In this document: piece after piece, positions 29,702 through 40,809 of the stretch
How the letters are laid out: every line of letters starts with the position of its first letter
Position numbering within the stretch: the stretch's first letter is position 1
Assembly (NCBI GenBank): GCA_024648695.1
Contig: JACAVV010000019.1
Location: 1-64,000, forward strand
Direction of reading: 5' to 3'
DNA: 64,000 bases
Origin: Nitrospina sp.
Lineage (GTDB): Bacteria; Nitrospinota; Nitrospinia; Nitrospinales; JACRGP01
Notes under the pieces: model-generated
Told to the model about the DNA's origin: nothing
What the model saw: only the letters and a program-made list of their open reading frames with translations
Databases searched by the model: none
Translations under genes and position numbers: made by a program

Positions 29702-30703
29702 ATGGAACGAACCACCCTGGTTCAATTTATCAGAGTTCAGGAAAAAAAGGCCGATGGGGCCACAGGTGAATTCACCCGCTTAATGAATGAAATTCTTGTT
29801 GCCGGGAAAATCATTTCTCTTGCTGTCAATAAGGCAGGAATTGGAGAGGATATACTTGGTCTTACCGGTGAGGTCAACGTTCAAGGGGAAGAAGTTCAAA
29901 AGCTTGATGAATACGCCAACAACACTTTATTAAAAATAATTGGTCAATCGGGTTGTGTGAGCGCAATCATTTCTGAAGAGTGCGATGAGGCCATTCAATT
30001 CAAATCCGGGCCGGGCCCGCGAAAATATATTTTTGCGATGGACCCCCTGGACGGTTCCTCCAATATCGATGTGAATGTCAGCATCGGAACCATTTTTTCC
30101 ATTTACCGGGGACCGGAGGGTTCTGACGATGTTGAGGATGATGCCATTTTGCAGGCAGGAATGAATCAGGTGGCCGCCGGATACATTATTTACGGATCCA
30201 GCACCATGTTCGTTTATACCACCGGTCAGGGAGTGCATGGTTTCACACTGGATCCCGAATTGGGCGAATTCTTCCTGTCACATCCCGACATCAAAATTCC
30301 CGACAAGGGCAAACAATACAGCACTAACGAAGGCAACCAGGTAAAGTGGCTTCCAGAGCAAAAAGCCCTGATCAAGTATTTCAAGGAAACCGACCCGGAA
30401 ACAGAAAGGCCGTATTCCCTGAGATACATTGGTTCACTGGTTGCCGATTTTCATCGGACTTTGTTAAAAGGTGGGTTGTTCATGTACCCCGGAGACCAGT
30501 CCAATCCCGAAGGCAAACTGCGTTATGCCTTTGAGGCGGCCCCTCTGAGTTTTATTGTAGAAACCGCCGGGGGACTTGGAAGCACAGGTAAGGAAAGGAT
30601 ATTGGATATCAGACCTACCCATATTCATCAACGGGTTCCTCTGTTCATTGGCAGTCGAGAGGATGTGCTGACCGCGGAAAAAATTCTGCGGGAAAATTCC
30701 TGA
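29702..30703 (+). CDS. fbp: Fructose-1,6-bisphosphatase class I
   Basis: FAMDPLDGSSNIDVNVSIGTIFSIYR, GLGSTGKERILDI. Confidence 0.95.
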   Translation: MERTTLVQFIRVQEKKADGATGEFTRLMNEILVAGKIISLAVNKAGIGEDILGLTGEVNVQGEEVQKLDEYANNTLLKIIGQSGCVSAIISEECDEAIQFKSGPGPRKYIFAMDPLDGSSNIDVNVSIGTIFSIYRGPEGSDDVEDDAILQAGMNQVAAGYIIYGSSTMFVYTTGQGVHGFTLDPELGEFFLSHPDIKIPDKGKQYSTNEGNQVKWLPEQKALIKYFKETDPETERPYSLRYIGSLVADFHRTLLKGGLFMYPGDQSNPEGKLRYAFEAAPLSFIVETAGGLGSTGKERILDIRPTHIHQRVPLFIGSREDVLTAEKILRENS

Positions 30704-30750
30704 TCGGGCTCTTTCCTGTATTAACAAGTTCATTTCACATTCAAAATTAA

Positions 30751-32031
30751 ATGAAAATAAAAAGTATCCGTGGCGTTAAAGATATTCTTCCCGGCGAAAT
30801 AGCCAAATGGCAATGGGTGGAAGGCATGGCTCGCGACGTATTTTCGCGTTACGGTTTTAAAGAAATTCGCGTGCCCATATTTGAAAGCACCTCCCTGTTT
30901 GCCCGCGGCATTGGTGAAACCTCCGACATCGTCGAAAAGGAAATGTATACTTTTGAGGACCGTGGCGGAGAACAAATCACCCTGCGTCCGGAGGGAACCG
31001 CCTCTGTGGTGAGAGCATACATCGAAAACAAAATGCATCATCCGCCTTCCCTCGTGAAGGTGTATTACATGGGACCCATGTTCCGTTACGAGCGCCCGCA
31101 GGCGGGCCGGTTTCGCCAGTTCTACCAGATAGGTGTGGAAGCGATGGGATCGGACAGTCCTTTGGTCGATGCTGAAACGATGGGGATGCTGATCGAATTT
31201 TTCAAGTCGATGGGTTTAAACGACCTCCAACTTGAGATCAACAGTCTGGGTTGTAAAGAATGCCGACCGCAATATCGTGAAACGCTTAAAAACGCCATTC
31301 GTCAACACCTCGACGCCCTGTGCAACAATTGCCAGCAACGCTACGAGAGAAACCCGTTACGCGTTCTCGATTGTAAAGTGGAAGAAGATCGAAAAATCGC
31401 TGAGAGTCTTCCCAAAATGGGTGATTCCTTGTGCGACAACTGCCAGTCACATTTTACGCAGGTTCAGTCGTATTTAACGACCATCAACACGCCCTTTTCA
31501 ATCAATCCCCTGCTGGTGCGCGGACTGGACTATTATTCCCGAACAACATTTGAAGTGACGTCCTCGGGTTTGGGTTCTCAAAACGCCCTGTGCGGTGGTG
31601 GGCGTTACGATGATTTGGTGGAAGAGTTTGATGGACCCAGCACCCCCTGCTTCGGATTCGCTTTGGGCCTTGAGCGGCTTATCTCGGTTCTGCCTGCTGA
31701 AACGGTGGAGTCCATTGAAACGGACCCTGATTTGTTCATCGTTTGTTTAGGGGCGGAAGCAGATGGTGAGTGCTACAGAATTGCCCACGAACTGCGGCGG
31801 AAAGGTCTTAAGGTGGAACGCGATTATGAAGCCAGCAGTATGAAAAGCCAGATGCGCAAAGCCAATAACAAAAACTGTGCTTATGTTCTGATCGTTGGTG
31901 AAAATGAATTAAAGTCCGGAACCCTGCAGTTAAAAAACATGAAAGACGGCCAGCAAAATGACGTTTCCCTGAACTCGGTTACACAGGATATATTAAACAT
32001 TATTCCCTTAAAAAATCAGGCGTCGCTATAG
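30751..32031 (+). CDS. hisS: Histidyl-tRNA synthetase
   Basis: GVKDILPGE, TLRPEGTASVVRAYIE, RGLDYYSRTTFEV. Confidence 0.96.
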   Translation: MKIKSIRGVKDILPGEIAKWQWVEGMARDVFSRYGFKEIRVPIFESTSLFARGIGETSDIVEKEMYTFEDRGGEQITLRPEGTASVVRAYIENKMHHPPSLVKVYYMGPMFRYERPQAGRFRQFYQIGVEAMGSDSPLVDAETMGMLIEFFKSMGLNDLQLEINSLGCKECRPQYRETLKNAIRQHLDALCNNCQQRYERNPLRVLDCKVEEDRKIAESLPKMGDSLCDNCQSHFTQVQSYLTTINTPFSINPLLVRGLDYYSRTTFEVTSSGLGSQNALCGGGRYDDLVEEFDGPSTPCFGFALGLERLISVLPAETVESIETDPDLFIVCLGAEADGECYRIAHELRRKGLKVERDYEASSMKSQMRKANNKNCAYVLIVGENELKSGTLQLKNMKDGQQNDVSLNSVTQDILNIIPLKNQASL

Positions 32032-32104
32032 CTTTTTCGCAACATTGACTCTTAAGAATCAGCATGCTAGAGTAAACAAAAATTTCACATTTTGATGATT
32101 CATT

Positions 32105-32533
32105 ATGGTTTCCAAAGAACAGCAAGTTCTCGAAGATTATATCACCCAAAACAACTTGAAAGTAACGCGTCAACGCCGTGCTGTGTTGAGCGCATTTCTG
32201 GAAAGCGAGGACCATGTAAGCGCCGATGAGTTGTATAAGCTTGTTTCGGAAACCGAACCCAAGATCGGTCTTGCCACCATTTATCGAACTCTCGATTTAT
32301 TGACTCAAAGCGGACTCGCCACGGAACTGGATTTTGGCGACGGCCAAAAACGCTATGAACATAAATACATGCATAGCCACCACGACCACATGATCTGTAC
32401 CGAATGCGGAAAGATTATCGAGTTCAATCATCCCCTGATTGAACAGTTTCAGGAAGAAGTTGCCCAACGCAACGGGTTCAGCATCACGTCTCACAAGCTG
32501 GATATTTTCGGGATTTGCAGTGACTGCAAATAA
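32105..32533 (+). CDS. fur: Fur-family transcriptional regulator
   Basis: KVTRQRRAVLSAFLES, IGLATIYRTLDLLTQSGLA, HHDHMICTECGKIIEF. Confidence 0.9.
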   Translation: MVSKEQQVLEDYITQNNLKVTRQRRAVLSAFLESEDHVSADELYKLVSETEPKIGLATIYRTLDLLTQSGLATELDFGDGQKRYEHKYMHSHHDHMICTECGKIIEFNHPLIEQFQEEVAQRNGFSITSHKLDIFGICSDCK

Positions 32534-32563
32534 CGACCCCAACCTTTTATAAAAGCCCTTTCC

Positions 32564-34351
32564 ATGTCATCTCAAAGCGAGGACGACCGGGACCTTTTTT
32601 TCCTGTTTAGGCCCTTGCCCTGGATCCTGCTTTGCGTCCTTTGTTACAGTTACAATCTGGGAACCGTTCCCCCCTACCATTCTGACGAAAGCTATTACAT
32701 TGAATCCGTGAAGACCATGGTTCAAACCGGGGACTACCTCACCCCGTACTACCATGAGAACAAACGCTTTGCCAAGCCTATCCTGATCTATTGGTTGATG
32801 GCCATACCCTACAAACTGTTTGGAATCAACACGACCTCAGCGCGAAGTGTTTCTGTTTTTTTAGGATTAGCTCATTTGGGCTTAATATACCTTTTAGCAA
32901 AACGCTTGTTCGATTCCAGAGCCGCTCTGATCTGCTTATGGATTCTGCCCGGTACCTATATGCATTTTCAAATTTCACGGTGGGCGACTACAGACATGGC
33001 GTTGAGCTTTTTTATCTTGCTCGCCCTATATTGCTTTGTACGGTTTTATCAAAACCCGGCTAAAGCGCCCTACTCTCTTTATGGATTCTATGTGGCTATG
33101 GGGCTTGGGTTTTTAATCAAGGGTCCGCCAGCACTCCTCATTCCGGTCATCACCATCACCGGTTTTTATTGGGAAAGCGGGCAACTGGTTAAATTCAAGG
33201 AGATGAAATGGGGAATCGGTTGTTTGATTTTAGCTTTGATTAGCCTTCCCTGGTTTATTGCTATGGTGGTTCTTCATGGCGATGAATTCACCAATCACCT
33301 ATTGGGTGCAGAGGTCCGGGACCGGATAGCAAACGACGCGAAGTTCAGTCTTTATTATTTTGGCGTGATAATCAGATATTACTTGCCCTGGTCACTTTTT
33401 TTCTTAAGCGCTTTGGTCCTTTTTCTGGGAATCACCTGGAATGAATCGGTAGAAAACAGTAAGACTGATTCAAAGTGGAAACGGCTTTGGAAAAATATTA
33501 AATACAAAATATCTCAATTAAGGCAGGCGGCAAATCATTCCTTACTTTTTTGCCTGATTTGGCTACTGGGAACGCTGATCCTATTTACACTGTTAAGGAT
33601 CGAACACAGCCGTTATATGCTTCCTTCATCTTCAGCCATTGTGCTCATTTTGGGATACTTTTTTTCAAACTTTAAACCCGATTCTATTTATGCTTCGTCT
33701 TATTTTAAAGTCCCCTTGAGTTTAACCCTTTTATTGTTCCTTGGAATCGCCATAGCCCACTTGATCGGGTTTCCTTTTTTCTTAAATCTGGGTTCCCAAC
33801 ATTTGACAGGTGGATTTAAAAAAATAGCCCTTGTTGGACTTTCCGTTTTCATTATTGTGGCGGTTGTCTGTTGCGGAAAACTTTTTATTAAAAAGCGATT
33901 TCAAAACTTGGTAGCAAGTCTGGCTCTGATTCAATTAATCCTCATGGCCAGCTTGCACGGGGATCTAATTTCATTTTACAAAGGCTATCCACTCCTTAAT
34001 CTGGCCCAATCATTGAATGATAATGGAAACAAAAAGGAAAAAGTCGGTTTATACAAACTGGATTCTTACCGGTCCAAACTGGAAGTGATGACCGCGCATC
34101 CGGTTTTTCAGGTAAACGATCTATCAACCATGAAGATATTCACTGAAAAGGGAAGCACTGTGTATATTCTGATGAGAGTAACGGATTGGAAAACCCGGTT
34201 TCGGGATTGGCCTTTTAAAGCCATCACGCAACAAATCCATTGGAAAAAAATCAGACTGAATTCGAAAATGATTCAATCTATCCGCGAAAATGGAATATCC
34301 AAGGCTTTAGAGCCTTACAGTGAAACCCTTGTCCTACTCAGCAGTCCCTGA
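32564..34351 (+). CDS. ArnT/PMT (GT39-like) integral membrane glycosyltransferase
   Basis: HSDESYYIESVKTMVQTGDYLTPYYHENKRFAKPILIYWLMAIPYKLFG; multi-TM. Confidence 0.85.
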   Translation: MSSQSEDDRDLFFLFRPLPWILLCVLCYSYNLGTVPPYHSDESYYIESVKTMVQTGDYLTPYYHENKRFAKPILIYWLMAIPYKLFGINTTSARSVSVFLGLAHLGLIYLLAKRLFDSRAALICLWILPGTYMHFQISRWATTDMALSFFILLALYCFVRFYQNPAKAPYSLYGFYVAMGLGFLIKGPPALLIPVITITGFYWESGQLVKFKEMKWGIGCLILALISLPWFIAMVVLHGDEFTNHLLGAEVRDRIANDAKFSLYYFGVIIRYYLPWSLFFLSALVLFLGITWNESVENSKTDSKWKRLWKNIKYKISQLRQAANHSLLFCLIWLLGTLILFTLLRIEHSRYMLPSSSAIVLILGYFFSNFKPDSIYASSYFKVPLSLTLLLFLGIAIAHLIGFPFFLNLGSQHLTGGFKKIALVGLSVFIIVAVVCCGKLFIKKRFQNLVASLALIQLILMASLHGDLISFYKGYPLLNLAQSLNDNGNKKEKVGLYKLDSYRSKLEVMTAHPVFQVNDLSTMKIFTEKGSTVYILMRVTDWKTRFRDWPFKAITQQIHWKKIRLNSKMIQSIRENGISKALEPYSETLVLLSSP

Positions 34352-35269
34352 TTCGATGGATTTGGCGCAACGGAATCCGATGTAGTTAAAGATCTCGTTA
34401 ACAATACCGCCATAGGTACTGATTTTGGAATACACCCTGTTTTTGGGATGCACCCAGGTGCGATTGGTTGGCCGCAAGGCTCCGGCAGAGGAGCCGAAGG
34501 AACCACCGCGAATGACCTTGTTTTCCCCCACCACGGGCCCGGTGGGATTCTTCTTGACCTCGGCGGAATAAGTGGGCTCGTACCAGTCTTCGACCCATTC
34601 CCACACGTTACCGGCCATATCGTAAAGCCCGAACTGGTTCGGCGACTTTTGACCGACAGGATGAGTCTCGTCCTTACCATTACCTTCATACCAGGCGAAT
34701 GGGTCTTCCATCATATTGCCCCAGTAATAGCGCGTTGAGGTACCTGCACGCGCAGCATATTCCCATTCCGCTTCGGTAGGCAAGCGGCAAGTACCGTTGG
34801 ACTTCTTGATGAATTTTTGAATATCGTAATAGTTGATCTGCTCAACCGGGCGATCCTTGCCGATGAATTTGGCAGGATTGTATCCCATCACCTTTTCCCA
34901 GCGTTCCTGCGTGACTTCATATCGGTCCATATAAAAATCATCCAGGCACACCTCATGTTCCGGTTGTTCGTCCACTTGCGCGTTTAAGTTCCCCATGTAA
35001 AAACAGCCGCCCTTGATAAACGCCATACCGGGAGGCGCATTATCGGCCTTTTTCTGGTCTTCAGGAGACAATTTTATGGGTTCCACCTTGACGGAAACTT
35101 TTTGATCCGAAAAATCCGGTGGGCTCAGATCCTGTTTTTGAGGGACCAGAGGCGACTCGGCTTGAGGTTTTTCAGTGGTTTCCTGTCCAGACTGTGAACA
35201 GGCGTTGAGACTCAGAAGCAATGTGGATAAAAGCAGGTAAAAGAAGGTTTTCTTAAAACTCATCATCAT
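34334..35269 (-). CDS. SUMF1/formylglycine-generating-enzyme-like lipoprotein
   Basis: Lipobox LLLSLNAC; FGE-sulfatase domain (RLPTEAEWEYAARAG, GLYDMAGNVWEWVEDWY, RGGSFGS, IGFRCAK). Confidence 0.88.
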   Translation of the reverse strand: MMMSFKKTFFYLLLSTLLLSLNACSQSGQETTEKPQAESPLVPQKQDLSPPDFSDQKVSVKVEPIKLSPEDQKKADNAPPGMAFIKGGCFYMGNLNAQVDEQPEHEVCLDDFYMDRYEVTQERWEKVMGYNPAKFIGKDRPVEQINYYDIQKFIKKSNGTCRLPTEAEWEYAARAGTSTRYYWGNMMEDPFAWYEGNGKDETHPVGQKSPNQFGLYDMAGNVWEWVEDWYEPTYSAEVKKNPTGPVVGENKVIRGGSFGSSAGALRPTNRTWVHPKNRVYSKISTYGGIVNEIFNYIGFRCAKSIESGTAE

Positions 35270-35514
35270 TCCAGGGTAATTGGGAAATTGGAAATAATAA
35301 CACTTTGAAAAGGATTTACAAATTGTTTCTTGGAAAATTTAGATTCCTTGAGAAAATGAGATTTTATCGGTTATACACTAACCTAGGTTAATTAAACCTA
35401 AAATAAAAACTTAAAATACCGATAAACTAATACAGAGGCTTAAAACAGCAAAGGGGCAGGACACAAGGAACATAATGCCTTTTTATCTTACATTAATAAA
35501 TAATATTTAACCCC

Positions 35515-38034
35515 ATGAATTTAAAACATAAATTCAATAAGCTTATAGGTAACCGACCTGCTCAAGTGATTTTTATTTTATTCTGCAGTTTGCAGTTAGC
35601 CCAATGCTCACACTGGAAAAGTGACGTTTACAATCTAAAGGCGCAGGATCTTGACACGGTTGTACATCCCATCGAAAAAAAAGATATCAAAAAAGCCAAG
35701 GAAGATGAAGATTTAAAATTTGCGCGCATCCAGTTCAATTATAAGCACTACAATATTGCTGAATTCTATATCAAGAAAGCCCTCATGAACGACCCGGAAA
35801 ACCCGTTTGCCCTGCGACTCCTTCCCTGGGCTTACTTTTTCCAGGGCCGTTATGACCTGGCCATGCGCTCGTTTCAAAAAAGCCAAAGCGTATTCCCGAA
35901 AGATCCCACAACAACTGTTGGTCTGGCCTGGACTCATTTTGCCCTTTTTCAGTACGATGAGGCCCTGGAAGCCTTTAATTGGGCTGAAAAACTGCGTGGG
36001 GATCCATTCCATATTCATAAAGGAAGAGGCTTGACCAACCTAAAACTGGTACATGTTAAAGAGGCTAAAGAAGATCTATCCAAAATTTACACTCAAGAAC
36101 AGATCGACGAATTATTTGAATATTGGGAACGTTGGAAAGGTGAAAAAGGCGACACCCTTTTGCATATCCTGCCATCCATGAACCAGCCATCCATCATGGC
36201 CCTGCCCTTCGAGAAACCAAGGTATAAAAGTTCTTTATTAGCCGAATACCCGGTCAATTTACCCGATCCTTTTGACTTCACACATGAAGTCTTCCCGGAC
36301 GGATATTTTAATAAAAAGCGTGTGGAATCGGGTCACATTCCCAAAAGGCCTGACAAACCCATAGACCTGGACCAAGCCTGGACCTATTATCACAATGAGT
36401 TTTACAAAAAGGCCGTTGATTCGTTTGAAAATCTGCCCACCCGCCAATCCGCTTCCCTGGATGCCAAAAACGGCCTGGCATGGAGCTATCTGGGCACTGG
36501 GGAGATTCAAAAGTCAGAGGAAGAGTTTAAGGAAATACTAAGCCTGTACCCCCGTTTTATCGGTGCACTCAAGGGAATGGAAGCAGTTGAAGAGGCCAAA
36601 TTGAATAAAGCCCAGTATGTGAGCTATTATTTTGGACTTGAGAAATACCGCATTGCCAAAAACAAGGCCGAATTGCTAAAGGATGAGTTTCCAAAATGGT
36701 CGCATGCCTATTACCAGGAAGGACTCATTGGGGTAAAAACCGAAAAATATGGCTGGGCCTGGAACAATTTCACGGAAGGGTTGGAACTTTCTCCGGACAA
36801 TCCTTCTATTTTGCAAGGACTGGAAGCCCTTTTGGCGGAATCGGCTCCGGTATTGTTCGAAGCAGAAACCGCCCGCAAGCAAGGCGACCTGATACAAGCG
36901 GCACAAAAATACTGGGAATATCTCGATTTTCATGGCATGCCGGAACCGACAAATGAATACTTTTCACAAGCCTATCTGGGTTTAGGATTAACCCATTACG
37001 CACAAAGACAGTTCGATCCTGCGATCTGGAGCTTCAATAAGGTGGTCGAACAAAAGGGGTTCCGCTTTAAAGCCGCTGAAGGCATGGGGTTTTGCTTCTA
37101 CGAAAAAGAAAACTTTAAAATGGCGGCCAAATACCTTTCTGCCGCTGACAAAATGAAGCCGCTCCAAAATGAAATTCAATCAAAGCTGGACTGGAGCGTT
37201 TTAAGAAGCGTTCCCGAATCGGAGGCCATTGCTCACTTCAAACAGGCGCTTGAAAAAAATCCAATTAGGGCCTCAGCCTATCTGGGATTGGGATGGATCC
37301 ATTACAAAAACGGCAATCCCGATTTGGGAGTGGAGTACTTTTTAAAATCCATTTCCCTCGATCCCGATTTTCCACAAAGCCAGCAATTCAAGTCCATGCT
37401 GGAACAAGAGCGCTACGGTTGGCAAGTGTACAATCACCTTGGCTGGGCGTATTATTTCAAAAAAGATTATAAAAAAGCTTTAAACATGTTCGAAGTTTCA
37501 TTGGAAGAAAACCCTAAAGGATCGGAGGTTCATAAGGGAGTCGGCTATACTTTATTTAACCTTAAAAAACATAAGCATACGATAGCTTTTTTAAAGCAGG
37601 CCCTAAACCTGAATGCTTCTCCGGAACCTGTTTCCATTTGGGCCGAAGATGAAAAGTCAATCACTCCATTTCCGTTAAAAACCAGCGCCCGAACGGTACT
37701 TGCAAGAAGCTATCTGGCATTAAACCAACCGCAGAAAGCACTTGTGGAATTTAATCATGAGCTAGAGGCTCATCCCCAATGGACGGAGGTGCACGACGGC
37801 CTTGGGTGGACTTATTTGCAATTGAACCGCCCCACCGAAGCCCGGTCGGAATTCCATAAGGCCCTGCAACTCCAGCCTTTAAACTATTCTTCCATCAAAG
37901 GGTTGAATCAAATCAAACGGGGAAAAGTTGACAGTCAGATTGTCCCTGCTCGAAAGAAAACCGTCAGACTGCTAAAAAGCAAAAAGCATAAAATGATTAC
38001 TACCAAATCAACCAAAAAAGCCGTAAGTCATTGA
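35515..38034 (+). CDS. TPR-repeat lipoprotein
   Basis: Lipobox-like LQLAQC; multiple tetratricopeptide-like repeats over 839 aa. Confidence 0.85.
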   Translation: MNLKHKFNKLIGNRPAQVIFILFCSLQLAQCSHWKSDVYNLKAQDLDTVVHPIEKKDIKKAKEDEDLKFARIQFNYKHYNIAEFYIKKALMNDPENPFALRLLPWAYFFQGRYDLAMRSFQKSQSVFPKDPTTTVGLAWTHFALFQYDEALEAFNWAEKLRGDPFHIHKGRGLTNLKLVHVKEAKEDLSKIYTQEQIDELFEYWERWKGEKGDTLLHILPSMNQPSIMALPFEKPRYKSSLLAEYPVNLPDPFDFTHEVFPDGYFNKKRVESGHIPKRPDKPIDLDQAWTYYHNEFYKKAVDSFENLPTRQSASLDAKNGLAWSYLGTGEIQKSEEEFKEILSLYPRFIGALKGMEAVEEAKLNKAQYVSYYFGLEKYRIAKNKAELLKDEFPKWSHAYYQEGLIGVKTEKYGWAWNNFTEGLELSPDNPSILQGLEALLAESAPVLFEAETARKQGDLIQAAQKYWEYLDFHGMPEPTNEYFSQAYLGLGLTHYAQRQFDPAIWSFNKVVEQKGFRFKAAEGMGFCFYEKENFKMAAKYLSAADKMKPLQNEIQSKLDWSVLRSVPESEAIAHFKQALEKNPIRASAYLGLGWIHYKNGNPDLGVEYFLKSISLDPDFPQSQQFKSMLEQERYGWQVYNHLGWAYYFKKDYKKALNMFEVSLEENPKGSEVHKGVGYTLFNLKKHKHTIAFLKQALNLNASPEPVSIWAEDEKSITPFPLKTSARTVLARSYLALNQPQKALVEFNHELEAHPQWTEVHDGLGWTYLQLNRPTEARSEFHKALQLQPLNYSSIKGLNQIKRGKVDSQIVPARKKTVRLLKSKKHKMITTKSTKKAVSH

Positions 38035-38065
38035 AAACTTATAAACTTATGGACACATTTTTTTC

Positions 38066-38094
38066 TTGACAAGTTTGCAAGTCATTATTATAGT
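38066..38094 (+). promoter_or_regulatory. Sigma70 promoter for the intergenic RNA candidate
   Basis: TTGACA-17 nt-TATAGT. Confidence 0.7.
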
Positions 38095-38100
38095 AGGTTC

Positions 38101-38236
38101 TCATCCAAACTGTAAAAGTCAATAGGCCTTCGATATATTTGGGGAGGAAGGGGTACCTTTCTTTTTTCGCTGCTGGAGCGGGAAGTCGTGGAGCTGAACC
38201 AGGAGTTCTCTCCATGATCCCACCCCAAATATCGCC
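38101..38236 (+). ncRNA. Candidate structured small RNA (6S-like architecture possible, family not identified)
   Basis: Long-range stem cgatatatttgggg (38131-38144)/ccccaaatatcg (38223-38234), inner hairpin tcgtggag...ctccatga; no ORF; sits between convergent TPR gene and acs. Confidence 0.5.
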
Positions 38237-38243
38237 CTTGCTC

Positions 38244-40214
38244 TCAGGCGCTGGGATCGTAAGATGCCTTTAGCTGGTCAACTACCGAGGGGTCTGCAAG
38301 TGTTGAAATGTCTCCCAATTGATCGGCTTCATTCGCGGCAATTTTCCTTAATATTCTGCGCATGATTTTACCAGACCGTGTTTTAGGCAGTCCCGGAGCC
38401 CAGTGGATCACATCCGGCGTCGCGATCGGACCAATTTCTCCACGTACATAGGTTTTGAGTTCCTTTTTGAGGCTGTCGCTGTATTCTACACCTTCCATCA
38501 AAGTGACATAGGCGTATATCCCCTGCCCTTTAATATCGTGCGGAAAGCCCACTACAGCCGCTTCTGCTACCTTATCGTGCAGGACCAGGGCAGACTCCAC
38601 CTCTGCTGTCCCCATACGGTGACCTGAAACGTTGATGACATCGTCGACACGCCCTGTGATCCAGTAATACCCATCTTTATCCCGTCTACAACCATCGCCA
38701 GTAAAATAGTATCCCGGATACATTTTAAAATACGTTTCCTCAAAGCGAGCATGGTCGCCGTACACCGTCCGCATTTGCGACGGCCAGGGTTCGGATAACG
38801 CCAGCACTCCGGTCACTCCATTTCCTTCCATCAATTTGCCGCTTTCGGAATCAATGATCACCGGTTTCACACCAAAAAACGGAAGCGTCGCGGATCCCGG
38901 TTTTGCGGGGGTACAGCCAGGAAGTGGTGTTATGAGAATGCCTCCTGTCTCCGTCTGCCACCAGGTATCCACCACGGGACAACGTCCTTTACCAATATTC
39001 TTGTGATACCAACGCCAGGCTTCCGGATTGATGGGTTCCCCAACGGAACCCAGAACCCGCAAAGTGGATAAATCATACTGGGCAGGAGTCTCCTCACCAT
39101 GTGACATCAAAGCCCGAATGGCTGTGGGTGCCGTATAAAATTGCGTGACTTTATGTTTATCCACAACCGCCCAAAATCTACCGGCATCCGGGTAAGTCGG
39201 TATACCTTCAAACATAACGGTAGTGGCCCCATTTGCAAGGGGACCGTATACGATGTAGGAATGGCCGGTTACCCAGCCGATATCTGCCGTACACCACCAG
39301 ATATCTCCATCTTGATAATCGAATATATATTTGTGTGTGAGTGCTGTGAAGATCATGTATCCCGCCACATTGTGCTGAACCCCCTTGGGTTTGCCGGTGG
39401 AGCCGGAAGTATAGAGAATAAATAAGGGATCCTCGGCATCCATCACCTCCGGTTCGCATTCGGGAGAAGCCGACGCCATTTCATCGTGCCACCAAAAATC
39501 ACGACCCGCTTTCATTTCCACATGCGGCCCTTCTTCAATGGCCCTGGCAACTATGCAGGACTTAATTTCGGCCCCCTGTCTGGAGCTAATCTCCATAGCG
39601 TGGTCTGCATTCTTTTTTATACAAACCATTTTTTGACCGCGATAGGCCCCGTCCGTCGTGATCAGGCAAGAGCAGGAAGAGTCCACAATCCGGTCTGCCA
39701 AAGCGGTGGGCGAAAACCCTCCGAATACGATCGAATGGATTGCGCCAATTCGGGCGCAGGCTAGCATGGCGATCATTAGTTCCGGCACCATCGGCATATA
39801 AATGGACACACGGTCGCCTTTCTTCACTCCATGTTTCTTGAGTACATTGGCAAATTTGCAAACCTCCGCCAAAAGTTCTTTGTAGGTAAGCGATTTGCTG
39901 GAATCAGGGTCGTTTCCTTCCCAAATAACAGCGCGTTGATCGCCACGCTCCGCAATGTGTCGGTCCATGCAATTGACAGTGATATTTGTTTTTCCGCCCA
40001 TAAAGAACTTGATATCGATGGGCCCCGCATTCACATCGTAATTGTAGGAGCGTATCTGATCCCATTTTTTGAACCAGGAAAACTGTTCGGCCTGTTCCGT
40101 CCAAAAGCCATCAGGATCATTGATTGACCGTTCATACATCTCCCTGTACTGGTCCATACTCTTGACCCAGGCTCTTGCAGAAGCTTCTTCTGAAGGAGTA
40201 TAAATTTCTTCCAT
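38244..40214 (-). CDS. acs: Acetyl-CoA synthetase
   Basis: [33 protein letters not shown]-terminal [17 protein letters not shown] acetylation-site motif. Confidence 0.97.
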   Translation of the reverse strand: MEEIYTPSEEASARAWVKSMDQYREMYERSINDPDGFWTEQAEQFSWFKKWDQIRSYNYDVNAGPIDIKFFMGGKTNITVNCMDRHIAERGDQRAVIWEGNDPDSSKSLTYKELLAEVCKFANVLKKHGVKKGDRVSIYMPMVPELMIAMLACARIGAIHSIVFGGFSPTALADRIVDSSCSCLITTDGAYRGQKMVCIKKNADHAMEISSRQGAEIKSCIVARAIEEGPHVEMKAGRDFWWHDEMASASPECEPEVMDAEDPLFILYTSGSTGKPKGVQHNVAGYMIFTALTHKYIFDYQDGDIWWCTADIGWVTGHSYIVYGPLANGATTVMFEGIPTYPDAGRFWAVVDKHKVTQFYTAPTAIRALMSHGEETPAQYDLSTLRVLGSVGEPINPEAWRWYHKNIGKGRCPVVDTWWQTETGGILITPLPGCTPAKPGSATLPFFGVKPVIIDSESGKLMEGNGVTGVLALSEPWPSQMRTVYGDHARFEETYFKMYPGYYFTGDGCRRDKDGYYWITGRVDDVINVSGHRMGTAEVESALVLHDKVAEAAVVGFPHDIKGQGIYAYVTLMEGVEYSDSLKKELKTYVRGEIGPIATPDVIHWAPGLPKTRSGKIMRRILRKIAANEADQLGDISTLADPSVVDQLKASYDPSA

Positions 40215-40256
40215 TACCCGCTCCTATTTACAGTTCTTTTTCTAAAGATGAAAAAA

Positions 40257-40676
40257 TCATATTGTTCTGACCGCCCGTGCAGACTCTGATAATGTCCAGA
40301 CCCCATCCGGCTGAGAGTATTCCCCGTCGCGCAGATTAAAAACCCAGGTACGATTTCTTCCTGGCACCATTTTGGCAATCAGGGAGAATCCGCATTCCGG
40401 GGCAAAAACCGGGCTGATCTTCAGTTCTTTGCCAAATTTATCTTTTGTAGAGAAGGATTCATCAAACAAAGTTTCCAATTCGTCTTTTTCAGGAAGACGC
40501 CAATCCTCAAAACCAGCAAATTTTTTATCATTCAGACTGCGGGCAAAATCGTCCGCTTCCAGATAATTCACCCATTTTTCCATCAGGTTCATGGTATCTT
40601 CCCGAGTCCACATCAATCCGCATTCGTGGTCGGTGACCGTGCCATCTCCGTTATCAGTAAATCGTTCTGCACTCAT
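40257..40676 (-). CDS. DUF1566/Lcl-domain protein
   Basis: RFTDNGDGTVTDHECGLMWTRED ... GFEDWRLPEKDELETLFD. Confidence 0.8.
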   Translation of the reverse strand: MSAERFTDNGDGTVTDHECGLMWTREDTMNLMEKWVNYLEADDFARSLNDKKFAGFEDWRLPEKDELETLFDESFSTKDKFGKELKISPVFAPECGFSLIAKMVPGRNRTWVFNLRDGEYSQPDGVWTLSESARAVRTI

Positions 40677-40809
40677 GTATTCAATTCAAACCAGTTAAAA
40701 TTGTAAAAAGCCGAAGAGTATCATTTTTACCCAGCAAATTCAAAATCAGGTGTTTTACACAAAGCGAATCATGCTATTTTATACATAAATTAAATCTGGA
40801 AACACCAAA

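Noticed and set aside
38101-38236. Definite annotation as 6S RNA (ssrS), 4.5S SRP RNA or a riboswitch
   Set aside because: Architecture is only loosely 6S-like; no SRP GGAA/AGGAAGCAG motif; no downstream gene on the same strand for a riboswitch. Kept as an unassigned ncRNA candidate
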